Assembly: GCA_036939755.1 (NCBI GenBank)
Contig: JALLAZ010000106.1
Location: 1 to 26,074, forward strand
Length of the DNA: 26,074 nucleotides
Source: Stephanodiscus triporus
Taxonomy: Eukaryota > Bacillariophyta > Thalassiosirophyceae > Thalassiosirales > Thalassiosiraceae
Direction: 5' to 3'
Shown here piece after piece: positions 19,501-26,074 of the stretch. The notes below the pieces were generated by a model, which did no database searches, was not told where the DNA came from, and was given only the letters and a program-made list of their open reading frames with translations. Within the stretch, counting starts at the first letter, position 1. Each line of letters begins with the position of its first letter. The position numbers and the translations under genes were made by a program.

Positions 19501-19789
19501 ACGACGACGACGAAGAAGACGAAGAAGAAGAAGACGATGCGGCGGCGGCGGCGGCGGCGGCGGTGGTTGTGGCTGTGGCGGTCCTCTCGACGAGGGCAGC
19601 GTCGCCATATTCGTCGACGGCCGCGTCGCGCAATGCGCGCATCGAGGCGTGTAGCCTCGATAGGGCCGACAGCTCGACGTCGTTGCGATTTAACGATCGA
19701 CGGATGTCGGACGGATCGTGGTGGTATCCCCCCGAGAAGGACGAGGAGGATTGGACCCCCCCCCCTCCACGGTTGTATGCGCGCCCCAT
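16505..19789 (-). CDS. Large low-complexity protein, probably nuclear, function unknown
   Basis: The product is 1,094 residues in one frame. Residue numbers here are approximate. The N-terminal 450 residues are disordered, with polyAla/polySer near 77-103, an Asp run near 111 and a Thr run near 243. A conserved-looking block near 455-500 contains 'LLPKERAAEWKRWTRDICDR' and 'VTYEELGVGGPGMAF'. Basic and acidic linker sequence follows. Two charged helical, coiled-coil-like regions lie near 610-710 and 805-850, with 'YFEFVPPYLSLD' between them. A Gln/Pro/Met-rich segment covers about 890-970. The C-terminal motif 'LPDGTYARPAGRQRKGMDW' continues to a Gly-x-Trp end and resembles Arg-Pro-x-Gly-Arg motifs seen in other diatom nuclear proteins. 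No catalytic motif, signal peptide or membrane span is present. Nuclear location and a chromatin or transcription scaffold role are inferences only. The ATG lies just downstream of a (GA)n tract. Confidence 0.72.
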   Translation of the reverse strand: MGRAYNRGGGGVQSSSSFSGGYHHDPSDIRRSLNRNDVELSALSRLHASMRALRDAAVDEYGDAALVERTATATTTAAAAAAAASSSSSSSSSSSSSSSSSGREEGGGGDDDDDDRLGRLSSALTLRAVLRRRLLARVARRLLRVARALDGPSGGGPSSSSSAAYAPPQPPLPPSYGDVVRRYVSDDVERSGFAARTMGGTTEDVVVVREADVTEYAGKEEIRRGTMEALEKSRRARRGGTTTTTTTTKTNRGEGEGTAEGEDGDAIDGVDAPPEVGTTAASAAASRGGEEPRGETVRTFEGDGRRRPLSSEFDADAILRADEEDRPALDRLAEYDPGHGYDKVYHIGNVPAAPPTPAIISPAPVAIPHDVAAAAPTAKGNAADNVAIGGGGRAVVRVTVPIASTIDDHEVNDEGEFLSSVAKNATTNGRDAPPTTMQRLPFSLHGSSAPNNSMVRSLLPKERAAEWKRWTRDICDRIPDQVTYEELGVGGPGMAFDMERRMRNNKRKGRGGDGDDENDDVGGERHAKGAAASKRGGGKVLRKDAGGEDADDAVGGDAAMGEAEDEMKGKTDDAGGSGVANKKTEDKKDQGATTKTFSVAPVPSFYYQDLKRIRNIQSEMVRSLHVQQSRERVIRAQAEYDAAYKRSMDIQRAKAIAVQEHVDLPEFLRKQETNILNERTKLLDDAKRHWERRQYQLKDMEQRFGKEQALNRSVCNGVLQDLKDRVCIRVSEDLKGSGLGTHRLYTEADNARSKGDEEREVSATVLGYMVDSVDRRHNDMLQDYFEFVPPYLSLDNVTASLKTSETMSQQRVRLEREMRAKVAQLDVAFNEAERKRTESWMKLIKAKGGGGSSGGQSAPFGGSIASKAKPRSRKSVPAGGVGEAVAPARQSYPMQMQAQPGPGYVPASYYQPQRPPAAATQMHAQMVAPAAAQMMMQPQIVRVQTMVVQNQPQQMSASHLPQPGRVPSSISVTTDPSFAQSAPSIFAPNIANVTSNVEDTLPSHLDFQQQHASEAKQSKYVYGDKYSQTNVNARKNADGTVVPASTPKLLPDGTYARPAGRQRKGMDWDAINGRWYPVAGGGGSSYSGSGNEEG
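19441..19532. repeat. GTC/GAC/GAA trinucleotide-rich coding tract
   Basis: Mixed GTC, GAC and GAA runs encode the Ser run, acidic run and flanks of the large protein's N-terminus on the minus strand. Length variation between alleles is likely. Confidence 0.75.
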
Positions 19790-19811
19790 GGTATCGTTGC
19801 CCTCCCTATTA

Positions 19812-19814
<3 letters not shown>

Positions 19815-19843
<29 letters not shown>
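19815..19843. repeat. (TC)n microsatellite in the 5' leader of the large minus-strand gene
   Basis: About fourteen TC units lie roughly 25 bp upstream of the ATG at 19789. On the sense strand this is a GAGA tract, so it sits in the 5' UTR or at the core promoter. Confidence 0.9.
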
Positions 19844-19846
<3 letters not shown>

Positions 19847-20340
19847 CTCTCTCCTTGTTCTGACCTCCCGGCCGATGTAGGAGATCAGAGGTAAAAAATA
19901 GGAGAGCGGGGCGGGAGGAGCAACGGATGCACACCACCAGAAAATGGGCGCGTGATATCACGGACGAATGTACTCTAGGTAATAAATTTTTAAAAAATCA
20001 CGTGACCGATTTTTGACTAGGAGTATGTTTTTAGTACGAGTTTACAGTTTACCCGGTCTTTCCGGTTTTTTAATTAGCGTAGCGCTGGATAAAATAGGAT
20101 CCGACCTCCCGCCTCACCCATATCTGCATACCACTCCAGCGACTGTACTGTAACTACCTATCGGTAGGTACCGTACAGGCGTGTCCTGGCACCCATCAAA
20201 TAAATGGCTTCCCTTTTTGCGAGAGCAATAAAATTGCTAGTTAATTTTTTGCAGTAGGGAACACTGTAGTACCCTGTAGCTTTTAATTTTTTCCCCCTAT
20301 TATACCTACCTCCTATTCATTCCCCTCCCCCACCTCTCTC
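19844..20340. promoter_or_regulatory. Upstream region of the large gene and 3' flank of the helicase gene
   Basis: Both neighbours are on the minus strand, so this stretch holds the helicase 3' end and the promoter of the 16505-19789 gene. It is A/T-rich. It contains the 36-bp near-palindrome at 20143-20178, several CTGTA motifs between 20143 and 20280, and a pyrimidine-rich tract at about 20281-20340 that is purine-rich on the coding strand directly after the helicase stop. No gene is seen. Confidence 0.45.
20143..20178. repeat. 36-bp near-perfect palindrome
   Basis: The segment starts CTGTAC and ends GTACAG, with the inner core TACCTA-TCGG-TAGGTA. About fifteen of eighteen base pairs match when it is folded on itself. 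It lies about 160 bp beyond the helicase stop codon. Confidence 0.85.
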
Positions 20341-23300
20341 CTATTCCGCTGTCCTTACAGAAGCCCAAACCTCATCGTTCAGAATAGCCATGGCATCGTT
20401 TAGTCTCCCCAGTCTCAACACAACGTCCCCGCCGGACACCAGTTTCACGTTCCCCTCTCTCACGTCGATGTCTATTATCCGTAGGCGCAACAACAGCAAG
20501 CATAGAGCATGAACGGCCGACATGGATTTATCGCCCATCGTGTATCCCTCCATTATACGTTCTCTGTTTGTCTTTACGAATTGAATCAAGCTTGCTGGCG
20601 ACGCAGTGTTTCCATTGAAGAAGCATATCAGTCGATCGGTCAGATACGAGCGGTTGATTCGCCCGAGATTCCACGGGGCTCTCACTTCTCCGGACAAATC
20701 CCGACAGTATGAACAGAGCCCCCCGCAGGCTACTCGATCGTCTATACTTTCTGGGTTTTCGAAATATTCTTCCATCAAGACATGCTGACACTTCTGTGGC
20801 AACACTAGAACGTCGAGCACGTCGAACAGCGAGCGCAGCTGTTTCCTCCGATCCAAGGCATTGGACTCTCTCATTACTCTCGAATATATGCTCACGAAGC
20901 ACATGAAAGACAACTCAACCGTATATTTATTCTCACCGGGTTCTAGCGTTTGATCCCGATCAACGCGACCAAATTCCTGAAGAAGCATGTGCATCGACGG
21001 GGGAAACCCCAGACGGTACGAATTGTGACAATTGATGCTGCTGACACCACAATTAGCCACAGAGGTCGCCGGCATGGCAAGCAGCCTAGGAAGGACAATT
21101 GTGTTGGCACGGTTCTCGCCAACAGCAATGTTGGGAAGGACAATCGAGTCGACACTGTTCTCGCCCACAGCAATGTCGTCATCCAGGTCAGCATTACAGA
21201 ATGCCTCCATCAGCATCATCTTCTGCTTTATTCCGTCATCGCCTGTCAGTGAGATCACTTCGCCGGTAATTTTGTGACTCGCCAACACCAATTTGCACAT
21301 CGGAACAAGCGAGTCAATCGCCTTCCGCTTCGAGTTGGTGTACACCAGCGTCTGGGAGCGTTGTGTTTTGCCGTAATCCGAAGTCATACTGCGTTTTATT
21401 GCCGCATGGGGGCTTCCACTGATGCCAACCGTGAAACCTATACGGCGACGATCAAGACGCAACCACATAACTTTGTCCGGATGTCGTTTCAACAAACCCG
21501 TCAAAGTTTGTTGATCGGATAGTCGAAATGTTGCCGACATACACACAATCGAACATTTCTCCGGCATCAGGTTGTGAAGCATCATCAGATTTTGGGCCGC
21601 CGTGACGAATTCGGGACAAAAACGTCTCCCGTCCTGCTCGATTGCATGCGCCTCGTCTATACAAAGAAGGCGAAGGTATCCCCGTCGTGCTAGTCGCTCC
21701 AACAGCTTTAACCAATGCGATTCTATCTGCAGTGCGCGCGGTGACACATACAGAATTATCGTGCAATGGTTCGCTTCCGACTGATGAAGTGAGTTAAGCC
21801 GTTTACTCAATGCCCTTGATGACTCCGTGTTCTGCTCGTCTAAGTGATACGCTTCAACATAGTGGTTGGCGTTTCTTGACTTAGTGACCTGATCACTGCC
21901 GAGCCCAATCAATGGAACAAGTGTGACTGCGACCCCGGACTTTAGTGTCCCCACCGTTAGTGGAACCGCAGATTTTCCGCATCCAGTTTTGGCAATAAGA
22001 TACAGTAACGTATTTGGAGCGAATGCCAGCAGTCGAATAGCATCGATTTGAAAATCACGAGGATTTGATATATCCCACACGTTTTGCATGGTGTTCCGTA
22101 TGATACTATCCGTCACGCTATTTGCTATATCCGTATTCATTGATTCAGGAATGAGGGCACATGATGCTTCATGATGAGCAACGTAGTCATTGTAGCGCCG
22201 TTTCCAAGTTGGCACAGTGTAGACATATTGCATGTTCAGCGAGCGATGCAGATTCTCACTTAGGTGTTGTTGACGGACACGCATGATTGTGTCGAAGTAG
22301 GACGCGGCCATTAATATAAGCGTTCGTTTCCTTTCCTTTTTAGCCAGAGCCTTTTTCCTCTTCGTCAAAATTGATATCGAGAGGAGTAGATTACCACGTT
22401 TGAACAGGTCAGACAGCGCCAATTTGTTGAATGACTTCTGACTTGCGTTGCCTATTTTTTTCAGACCGTCAATTGCATTTTGCGAGAGCCGTTCCCCATC
22501 AATATCATCAAACCCGTCCGAGCCGTCATCGTCAATCTCGGAATATGCGTTCGAAGGCATTTGCACGGTACTGGCTGTTGATCGGACATCATTCTCAGTT
22601 TCAGCACTATCGATGCTATCATCATCAGCAACAATAACGGATTCACCAACAGTCACTGTATTCACACCGGTTCCGTTTACCCTCTCGTGTAATGCTTGTT
22701 CCCAATCATCATATTGAACCGTTGTTCTGTCTTTGTCCTTTGCGGTCCCAACGTCTTCTGCAGGGACTATGTACTGCCAAAAGTATGTCGCTGTCATCGA
22801 TGTTGCATTGTGATTCTGAAAAATACCCGACGCACACAGAATGTCTTCGATTTTTTGCACGTCGTCGGCAGTGGATGCCGTGAATCGTGATTCACATTTG
22901 ACTTTGGGGAGACCGTATAGTTCAGATGCACATTTTGTCGCCGCCATAACATGCCCAGATCGTTTGCAAGTTACATCGAGATAATGATTAGCTGGGGCTT
23001 TCTTTATGTACATGTTATACATTTCATTCGCCTCATCGAACGCCACAGACTTGCCGGATGGCATCACACAGAAATTATTTGACCGCATGATCTCTCGATA
23101 CATGGGAGACACAACCGTCTCGTCATAATATGTTTCGATGAATTCACACTGCTCCGTCAAGTACTGGTTTTTCTTCGCGATGTGCCAGGGTCCGAGCCAA
23201 TCACAACTCTCCTTTTCCATTAACCAATTGTCGTGCTTTGTTGTCCCAGATCTACCTCGCAAGTAACTCCGGACAGTTTTAACGTAGAGCGCAACGAGTC

Positions 23301-26074
23301 GCGAGGGTTCATGGGCGGACTCTTCCCATTCATCCGCGAAGAGAACGTAGTGTTCCACCAACGAAACCAATTTGTCGATTTTGGGTGTATCAACATTACA
23401 TTGCATATATGAAGTGAAGTGATGAGACTGGACGAACACCCGTAACATCAGTCTCTCGCATGCTTTGCAAAGCTTGATGGCGAAATTCTCGTGCCTTTGA
23501 AAGTTACGTTTCACTGGATCCCCTCCAATGCGTTTATCACCGATGCCCACGAGAATGGCCTGCATGAAGCCACCGAAGAATATGCTATAGATAACACCCA
23601 ATTGATGCATCGATTGATGGAAATACCCACGTTGGATGAAGATCGAATCATATGCGTCGAGAAGACATTTGATGTAGGCCTCATTTCCTAATTGTGCATA
23701 CTTGTTAAAGATATTCTGGTAGCAGCGCTTCCAATTATTTGTCGTCATCACGTCTCCGTAAAGGAATAACTTTTTTTTGCCAATGTTCAATCCACGTCTG
23801 ATGTCTCCACTTGGCAGTTTTTCTAATAGACCCAACGAAAAGCAAACAGCAAGGGCCGTCATAAGCATCCCATCATTGGAGGTTTCGTCTCGGGGAATCA
23901 ATGGAAAGCAGTGATACTTGTCCGGAACTCTAGCACGCGGATGTAAGTGCCGAATGAAATCACGCTGGAAGGTGATAGCATGCCATACCTCCGACGAACA
24001 CAACTGCATCACTTCGACGAAGAAATCCTCACGAGCAACATCCCTTGGGACATTACCACAATCGGAAGAGATTTCTTGACTGTCTGGAATTCCGTCCTCT
24101 TCCTCCATTAATCGAATCTCCCCACGCCAATGTTTTTGGTCAGACAAGTATGTTGCAAAGGCCCTCATCACCAATATTGTTTGTGCCTGAACAATGATAC
24201 GATGATATTCATCCGTCGTTAATGTGCGGCCTTCCGATGTCCCAGGTTCAACAAAACGCCGCGTGCCCGTGAATACCATTGAAGGTATGTCTTGATCACG
24301 ATGTATGCATGCACGATATGGAGGCGGGATTGCCTGATTCACATATGTTATATTTGTAACTTCTGGCGGTCGCACTGTTCCGTCAAACGAAATAAGCTCC
24401 CACCCAATCCGTGGCCATGGTATACCCTGTTGCATTCCGGTCACCTCCAAAAAGACAGTGGAATCAGAATCAGAAAGATAGCCGTTCTCCAATAACGGAA
24501 ATATATACGCACGTGGAACCCCCGTCAAAACAGTCTCGTAAGCATCCACGAAACGACTGGATTCCACTCGGAACAAAACACCGGATGGAGAGCGCAAAAC
24601 AGCACCGACCGGCAACAAAATCGCTTTGTTGCGCTTAACGAAATAGGCAACAGCACGGTGATATATAGACGAGCTACCACCAGTTTGGATCTTCTTGGGA
24701 ATCAGTTGTTGGAAGTTATCGAGAGCCAGTGACGCAGTCATCTGGTTCGAAATGAGGTTGGTAATTCCAGGGAGGGATTCAGAGCGCATTTCATCAAGGC
24801 GTGAGAGTGCAACATGAATGTTTGCTCCGGTTCCATATAGAGGATGCTTCGGCAATCGCATGTGCTTGCCATTAACATAATGGGCAAGCGGAGCAACAAG
24901 CGACCAATGCCCTAGAGTTTTCTGACTGCGCAGACGAAGCATCGCAAAAAAGAACTCCATGATACCACGTTCTTTTCTACCCAAGAAATGTTGATCGTCA
25001 GTGTCCCCGCATATATCACTTTCATCGCCACAGTCGTTGTTGTCCGCACGATCCGAATCGACATCAGAATCACTATCACTCTGATCTAATTGACATGCAT
25101 CCGCGTCCACACCAATATTGGTAGAAATTTGAGCATCAAATAACGAAGAGAGAGCAACACGATCACCTCGGGCACGTGGACTGGATACCGTCAGAGCCAA
25201 AACGGAATGAATGAAAGGGAACATATTCACGAACGCGTCATAAACCGCCAAAAAATCATCACGCGCGACGATGTAATCATTCAGATATGTGAATGTATTA
25301 TAGTGGCGTTCAAAGCCTCGTCGATATAAATCGTCAACCATGGCAGTAAATGCCATAACGTTGGCATATGTCAACTCATTCCTTATACCTTGAAAATGTT
25401 CAACGGTGATGCCTCCCAACGGCGTCGAATTGGGAGTAACGGAAGGAGTCGCGTTATCGCTTGTCGTTGCCGCTTGTTTGTTGGCTGCCATCTGGCGTTG
25501 AGTAGCCTGACTCTCAGCTCGATAATATTTATACAACGTCTCGATAGTTGAATGGCAGCAGCCGCGAACATCCTCGATCATCCTGAGGAATGGCATCACC
25601 AAGTTCTCCGGTCGGCTGGCATTGGGAAATGTGATCCGAGAGTTGAGACACGATGGATTGACATCAATTCCATCATCAGCGACTGGAGAAGTGACGCGAT
25701 AAACCTCAAAAAATGGAATATCCTTCAGCTGGAGTAAGACAGAGCGCGTCCGTGTGTAGGTGCACACGACGACATTGATCCCGGCACCCTGGCTCCAGAC
25801 CAAATCAATCTGTGATGTATCTGGCGATTCCATCTCGAAAAGAGCCCGCTCGGCATAATTAGAAACTCTGACCTGATACTGGAGTGCAATTGCACCATCG
25901 CGCCGAATGTGGTGCGAACGAATGCACTCATCAATGTAGATCGCACGATCCGAGGTGTTCTTCTTCCGAGCACACGAAGCTTCAATGACACGATGAAATG
26001 CGCGAGAGTAATGTTCACGCCTGGCATTGACAAAAGGCGATGTAACCTTAGACGTTGGAGGGATGACAAGTATG
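20341..26074 (-). CDS. Giant RecQ-like helicase protein, 5' end outside the window
   Basis: The frame stays open from the stop at 20341 to the window edge. The Met at 25833 is internal, since about 80 further codons continue upstream without a stop. Numbering from 25833: Walker A 'AKTGCGKS' 1281-1288; motif Ia 'VTLVPLIGLGSDQV'; 'LYVSPRAL'; DEAH 1393-1396, in 'LLCIDEAHAIEQDGRRF'; 'CMSATF'; 'LVYTNSKR'; motif VI 'QEFGRVDRD' 1619-1627. A zinc-type cluster follows, Cys1682-x20-Cys1703-x3-Cys1707-x2-Cys1710. These are RecQ superfamily 2 hallmarks, including the RecQ zinc-binding module. The first ~1,250 residues have no domain I can name. They include acidic stretches near 245-275 and 1080-1150 and a conserved-looking 'LFLYGD...GYFHQSMHQ' region near 690-740. 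Known relatives in architecture are fungal telomere-linked or element-borne RecQ-like helicases. There are no introns in 5.7 kb, and codon use is less GTC/GAC-rich than that of the neighbours. An origin in a mobile or subtelomeric element is inferred. Confidence 0.85.
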   Translation of the reverse strand, partial: ILVIPPTSKVTSPFVNARREHYSRAFHRVIEASCARKKNTSDRAIYIDECIRSHHIRRDGAIALQYQVRVSNYAERALFEMESPDTSQIDLVWSQGAGINVVVCTYTRTRSVLLQLKDIPFFEVYRVTSPVADDGIDVNPSCLNSRITFPNASRPENLVMPFLRMIEDVRGCCHSTIETLYKYYRAESQATQRQMAANKQAATTSDNATPSVTPNSTPLGGITVEHFQGIRNELTYANVMAFTAMVDDLYRRGFERHYNTFTYLNDYIVARDDFLAVYDAFVNMFPFIHSVLALTVSSPRARGDRVALSSLFDAQISTNIGVDADACQLDQSDSDSDVDSDRADNNDCGDESDICGDTDDQHFLGRKERGIMEFFFAMLRLRSQKTLGHWSLVAPLAHYVNGKHMRLPKHPLYGTGANIHVALSRLDEMRSESLPGITNLISNQMTASLALDNFQQLIPKKIQTGGSSSIYHRAVAYFVKRNKAILLPVGAVLRSPSGVLFRVESSRFVDAYETVLTGVPRAYIFPLLENGYLSDSDSTVFLEVTGMQQGIPWPRIGWELISFDGTVRPPEVTNITYVNQAIPPPYRACIHRDQDIPSMVFTGTRRFVEPGTSEGRTLTTDEYHRIIVQAQTILVMRAFATYLSDQKHWRGEIRLMEEEDGIPDSQEISSDCGNVPRDVAREDFFVEVMQLCSSEVWHAITFQRDFIRHLHPRARVPDKYHCFPLIPRDETSNDGMLMTALAVCFSLGLLEKLPSGDIRRGLNIGKKKLFLYGDVMTTNNWKRCYQNIFNKYAQLGNEAYIKCLLDAYDSIFIQRGYFHQSMHQLGVIYSIFFGGFMQAILVGIGDKRIGGDPVKRNFQRHENFAIKLCKACERLMLRVFVQSHHFTSYMQCNVDTPKIDKLVSLVEHYVLFADEWEESAHEPSRLVALYVKTVRSYLRGRSGTTKHDNWLMEKESCDWLGPWHIAKKNQYLTEQCEFIETYYDETVVSPMYREIMRSNNFCVMPSGKSVAFDEANEMYNMYIKKAPANHYLDVTCKRSGHVMAATKCASELYGLPKVKCESRFTASTADDVQKIEDILCASGIFQNHNATSMTATYFWQYIVPAEDVGTAKDKDRTTVQYDDWEQALHERVNGTGVNTVTVGESVIVADDDSIDSAETENDVRSTASTVQMPSNAYSEIDDDGSDGFDDIDGERLSQNAIDGLKKIGNASQKSFNKLALSDLFKRGNLLLSISILTKRKKALAKKERKRTLILMAASYFDTIMRVRQQHLSENLHRSLNMQYVYTVPTWKRRYNDYVAHHEASCALIPESMNTDIANSVTDSIIRNTMQNVWDISNPRDFQIDAIRLLAFAPNTLLYLIAKTGCGKSAVPLTVGTLKSGVAVTLVPLIGLGSDQVTKSRNANHYVEAYHLDEQNTESSRALSKRLNSLHQSEANHCTIILYVSPRALQIESHWLKLLERLARRGYLRLLCIDEAHAIEQDGRRFCPEFVTAAQNLMMLHNLMPEKCSIVCMSATFRLSDQQTLTGLLKRHPDKVMWLRLDRRRIGFTVGISGSPHAAIKRSMTSDYGKTQRSQTLVYTNSKRKAIDSLVPMCKLVLASHKITGEVISLTGDDGIKQKMMLMEAFCNADLDDDIAVGENSVDSIVLPNIAVGENRANTIVLPRLLAMPATSVANCGVSSINCHNSYRLGFPPSMHMLLQEFGRVDRDQTLEPGENKYTVELSFMCFVSIYSRVMRESNALDRRKQLRSLFDVLDVLVLPQKCQHVLMEEYFENPESIDDRVACGGLCSYCRDLSGEVRAPWNLGRINRSYLTDRLICFFNGNTASPASLIQFVKTNRERIMEGYTMGDKSMSAVHALCLLLLRLRIIDIDVREGNVKLVSGGDVVLRLGRLNDAMAILNDEVWASVRTAE
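21091..21180 (-). repeat. 45-bp coding tandem duplication in the helicase
   Basis: A 45-bp unit starting AAGGACAAT at 21091 recurs at 21136 with a few substitutions. It encodes two 15-residue copies of 'NIAVGEN...IVLP' between helicase motifs IV and V. In-frame spacing leaves the flanking motifs intact. Confidence 0.9.

Noticed and set aside
18576..19880. 434-codon plus-strand frame opposite the large minus-strand gene
   Set aside because: It is Ser/Arg/Pro low complexity throughout and mirrors the trinucleotide runs of the opposite strand. The minus frame is far longer and carries coiled-coil-like and conserved-looking motifs.
20048..20072. CCGG-loop-CCGG followed by a T-run, resembling an intrinsic terminator
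   Set aside because: Arms are only about 4 bp, and the context is a eukaryotic nuclear genome where this signal is not expected to act.

Overview
The window reads as nuclear DNA of a diatom, most likely a centric one. The pointers are a protein with a bipartite plastid-targeting leader (signal peptide followed by a Phe-Ser-Pro start), a DUF6824 protein, a stand-alone helicase-associated (HA) domain protein, a multi-pass EGF-like protein of a type I know mainly from diatoms, short GT-AG introns of about 70-230 bp, and many GTC/GAC microsatellites inside genes. Family assignments come from reading motifs; no database search was possible.

Layout. 1-690 is a degenerate ~180-bp tandem repeat. 1353-1579 looks like the 3' end of a Ty1/copia element (purine tract plus LTR). 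1731-4244 (-) is a single-pass surface protein whose leader core is a microsatellite-encoded polyvaline. It is divergent from 4575-5864 (+), a three-HA-domain protein with a recent internal 297-bp duplication. 6660-7850 (-) carries a C-terminal DUF6824 domain and polyserine. 7851-9094 has no recognisable gene. 9095-9569 (-) is a two-exon DSS1/SEM1 proteasome-subunit gene, head-to-head with 9822-10811 (+), a plastid PAP/fibrillin. About 11.7-12.95 kb (-) is a recently decayed SLC38/AAAP amino-acid transporter. 13187-16133 (+) is an eight-exon multi-pass protein with an EGF-like module; its reconstructed frame closes exactly at 737 residues. 16505-19789 (-) is a large low-complexity, probably nuclear protein of unknown function.

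The most unusual item is the last one. A single intron-free frame runs on the minus strand from beyond the window edge to 20341, giving more than 1,900 residues. Its C-terminal third is a RecQ-like helicase with a RecQ-type zinc-binding motif. Its N-terminal two thirds matches no domain I can name with confidence. The architecture recalls the telomere-linked or element-borne RecQ-like helicases of fungi. The lack of introns, low use of GTC/GAC tracts and a 36-bp near-palindrome downstream make it a candidate gene of an undescribed mobile or subtelomeric element.

The genes do not form a pathway. The only positional relationships of note are the divergent pairs (surface protein/HA protein, DSS1/fibrillin, transporter pseudogene/EGF protein), which probably share promoter regions.
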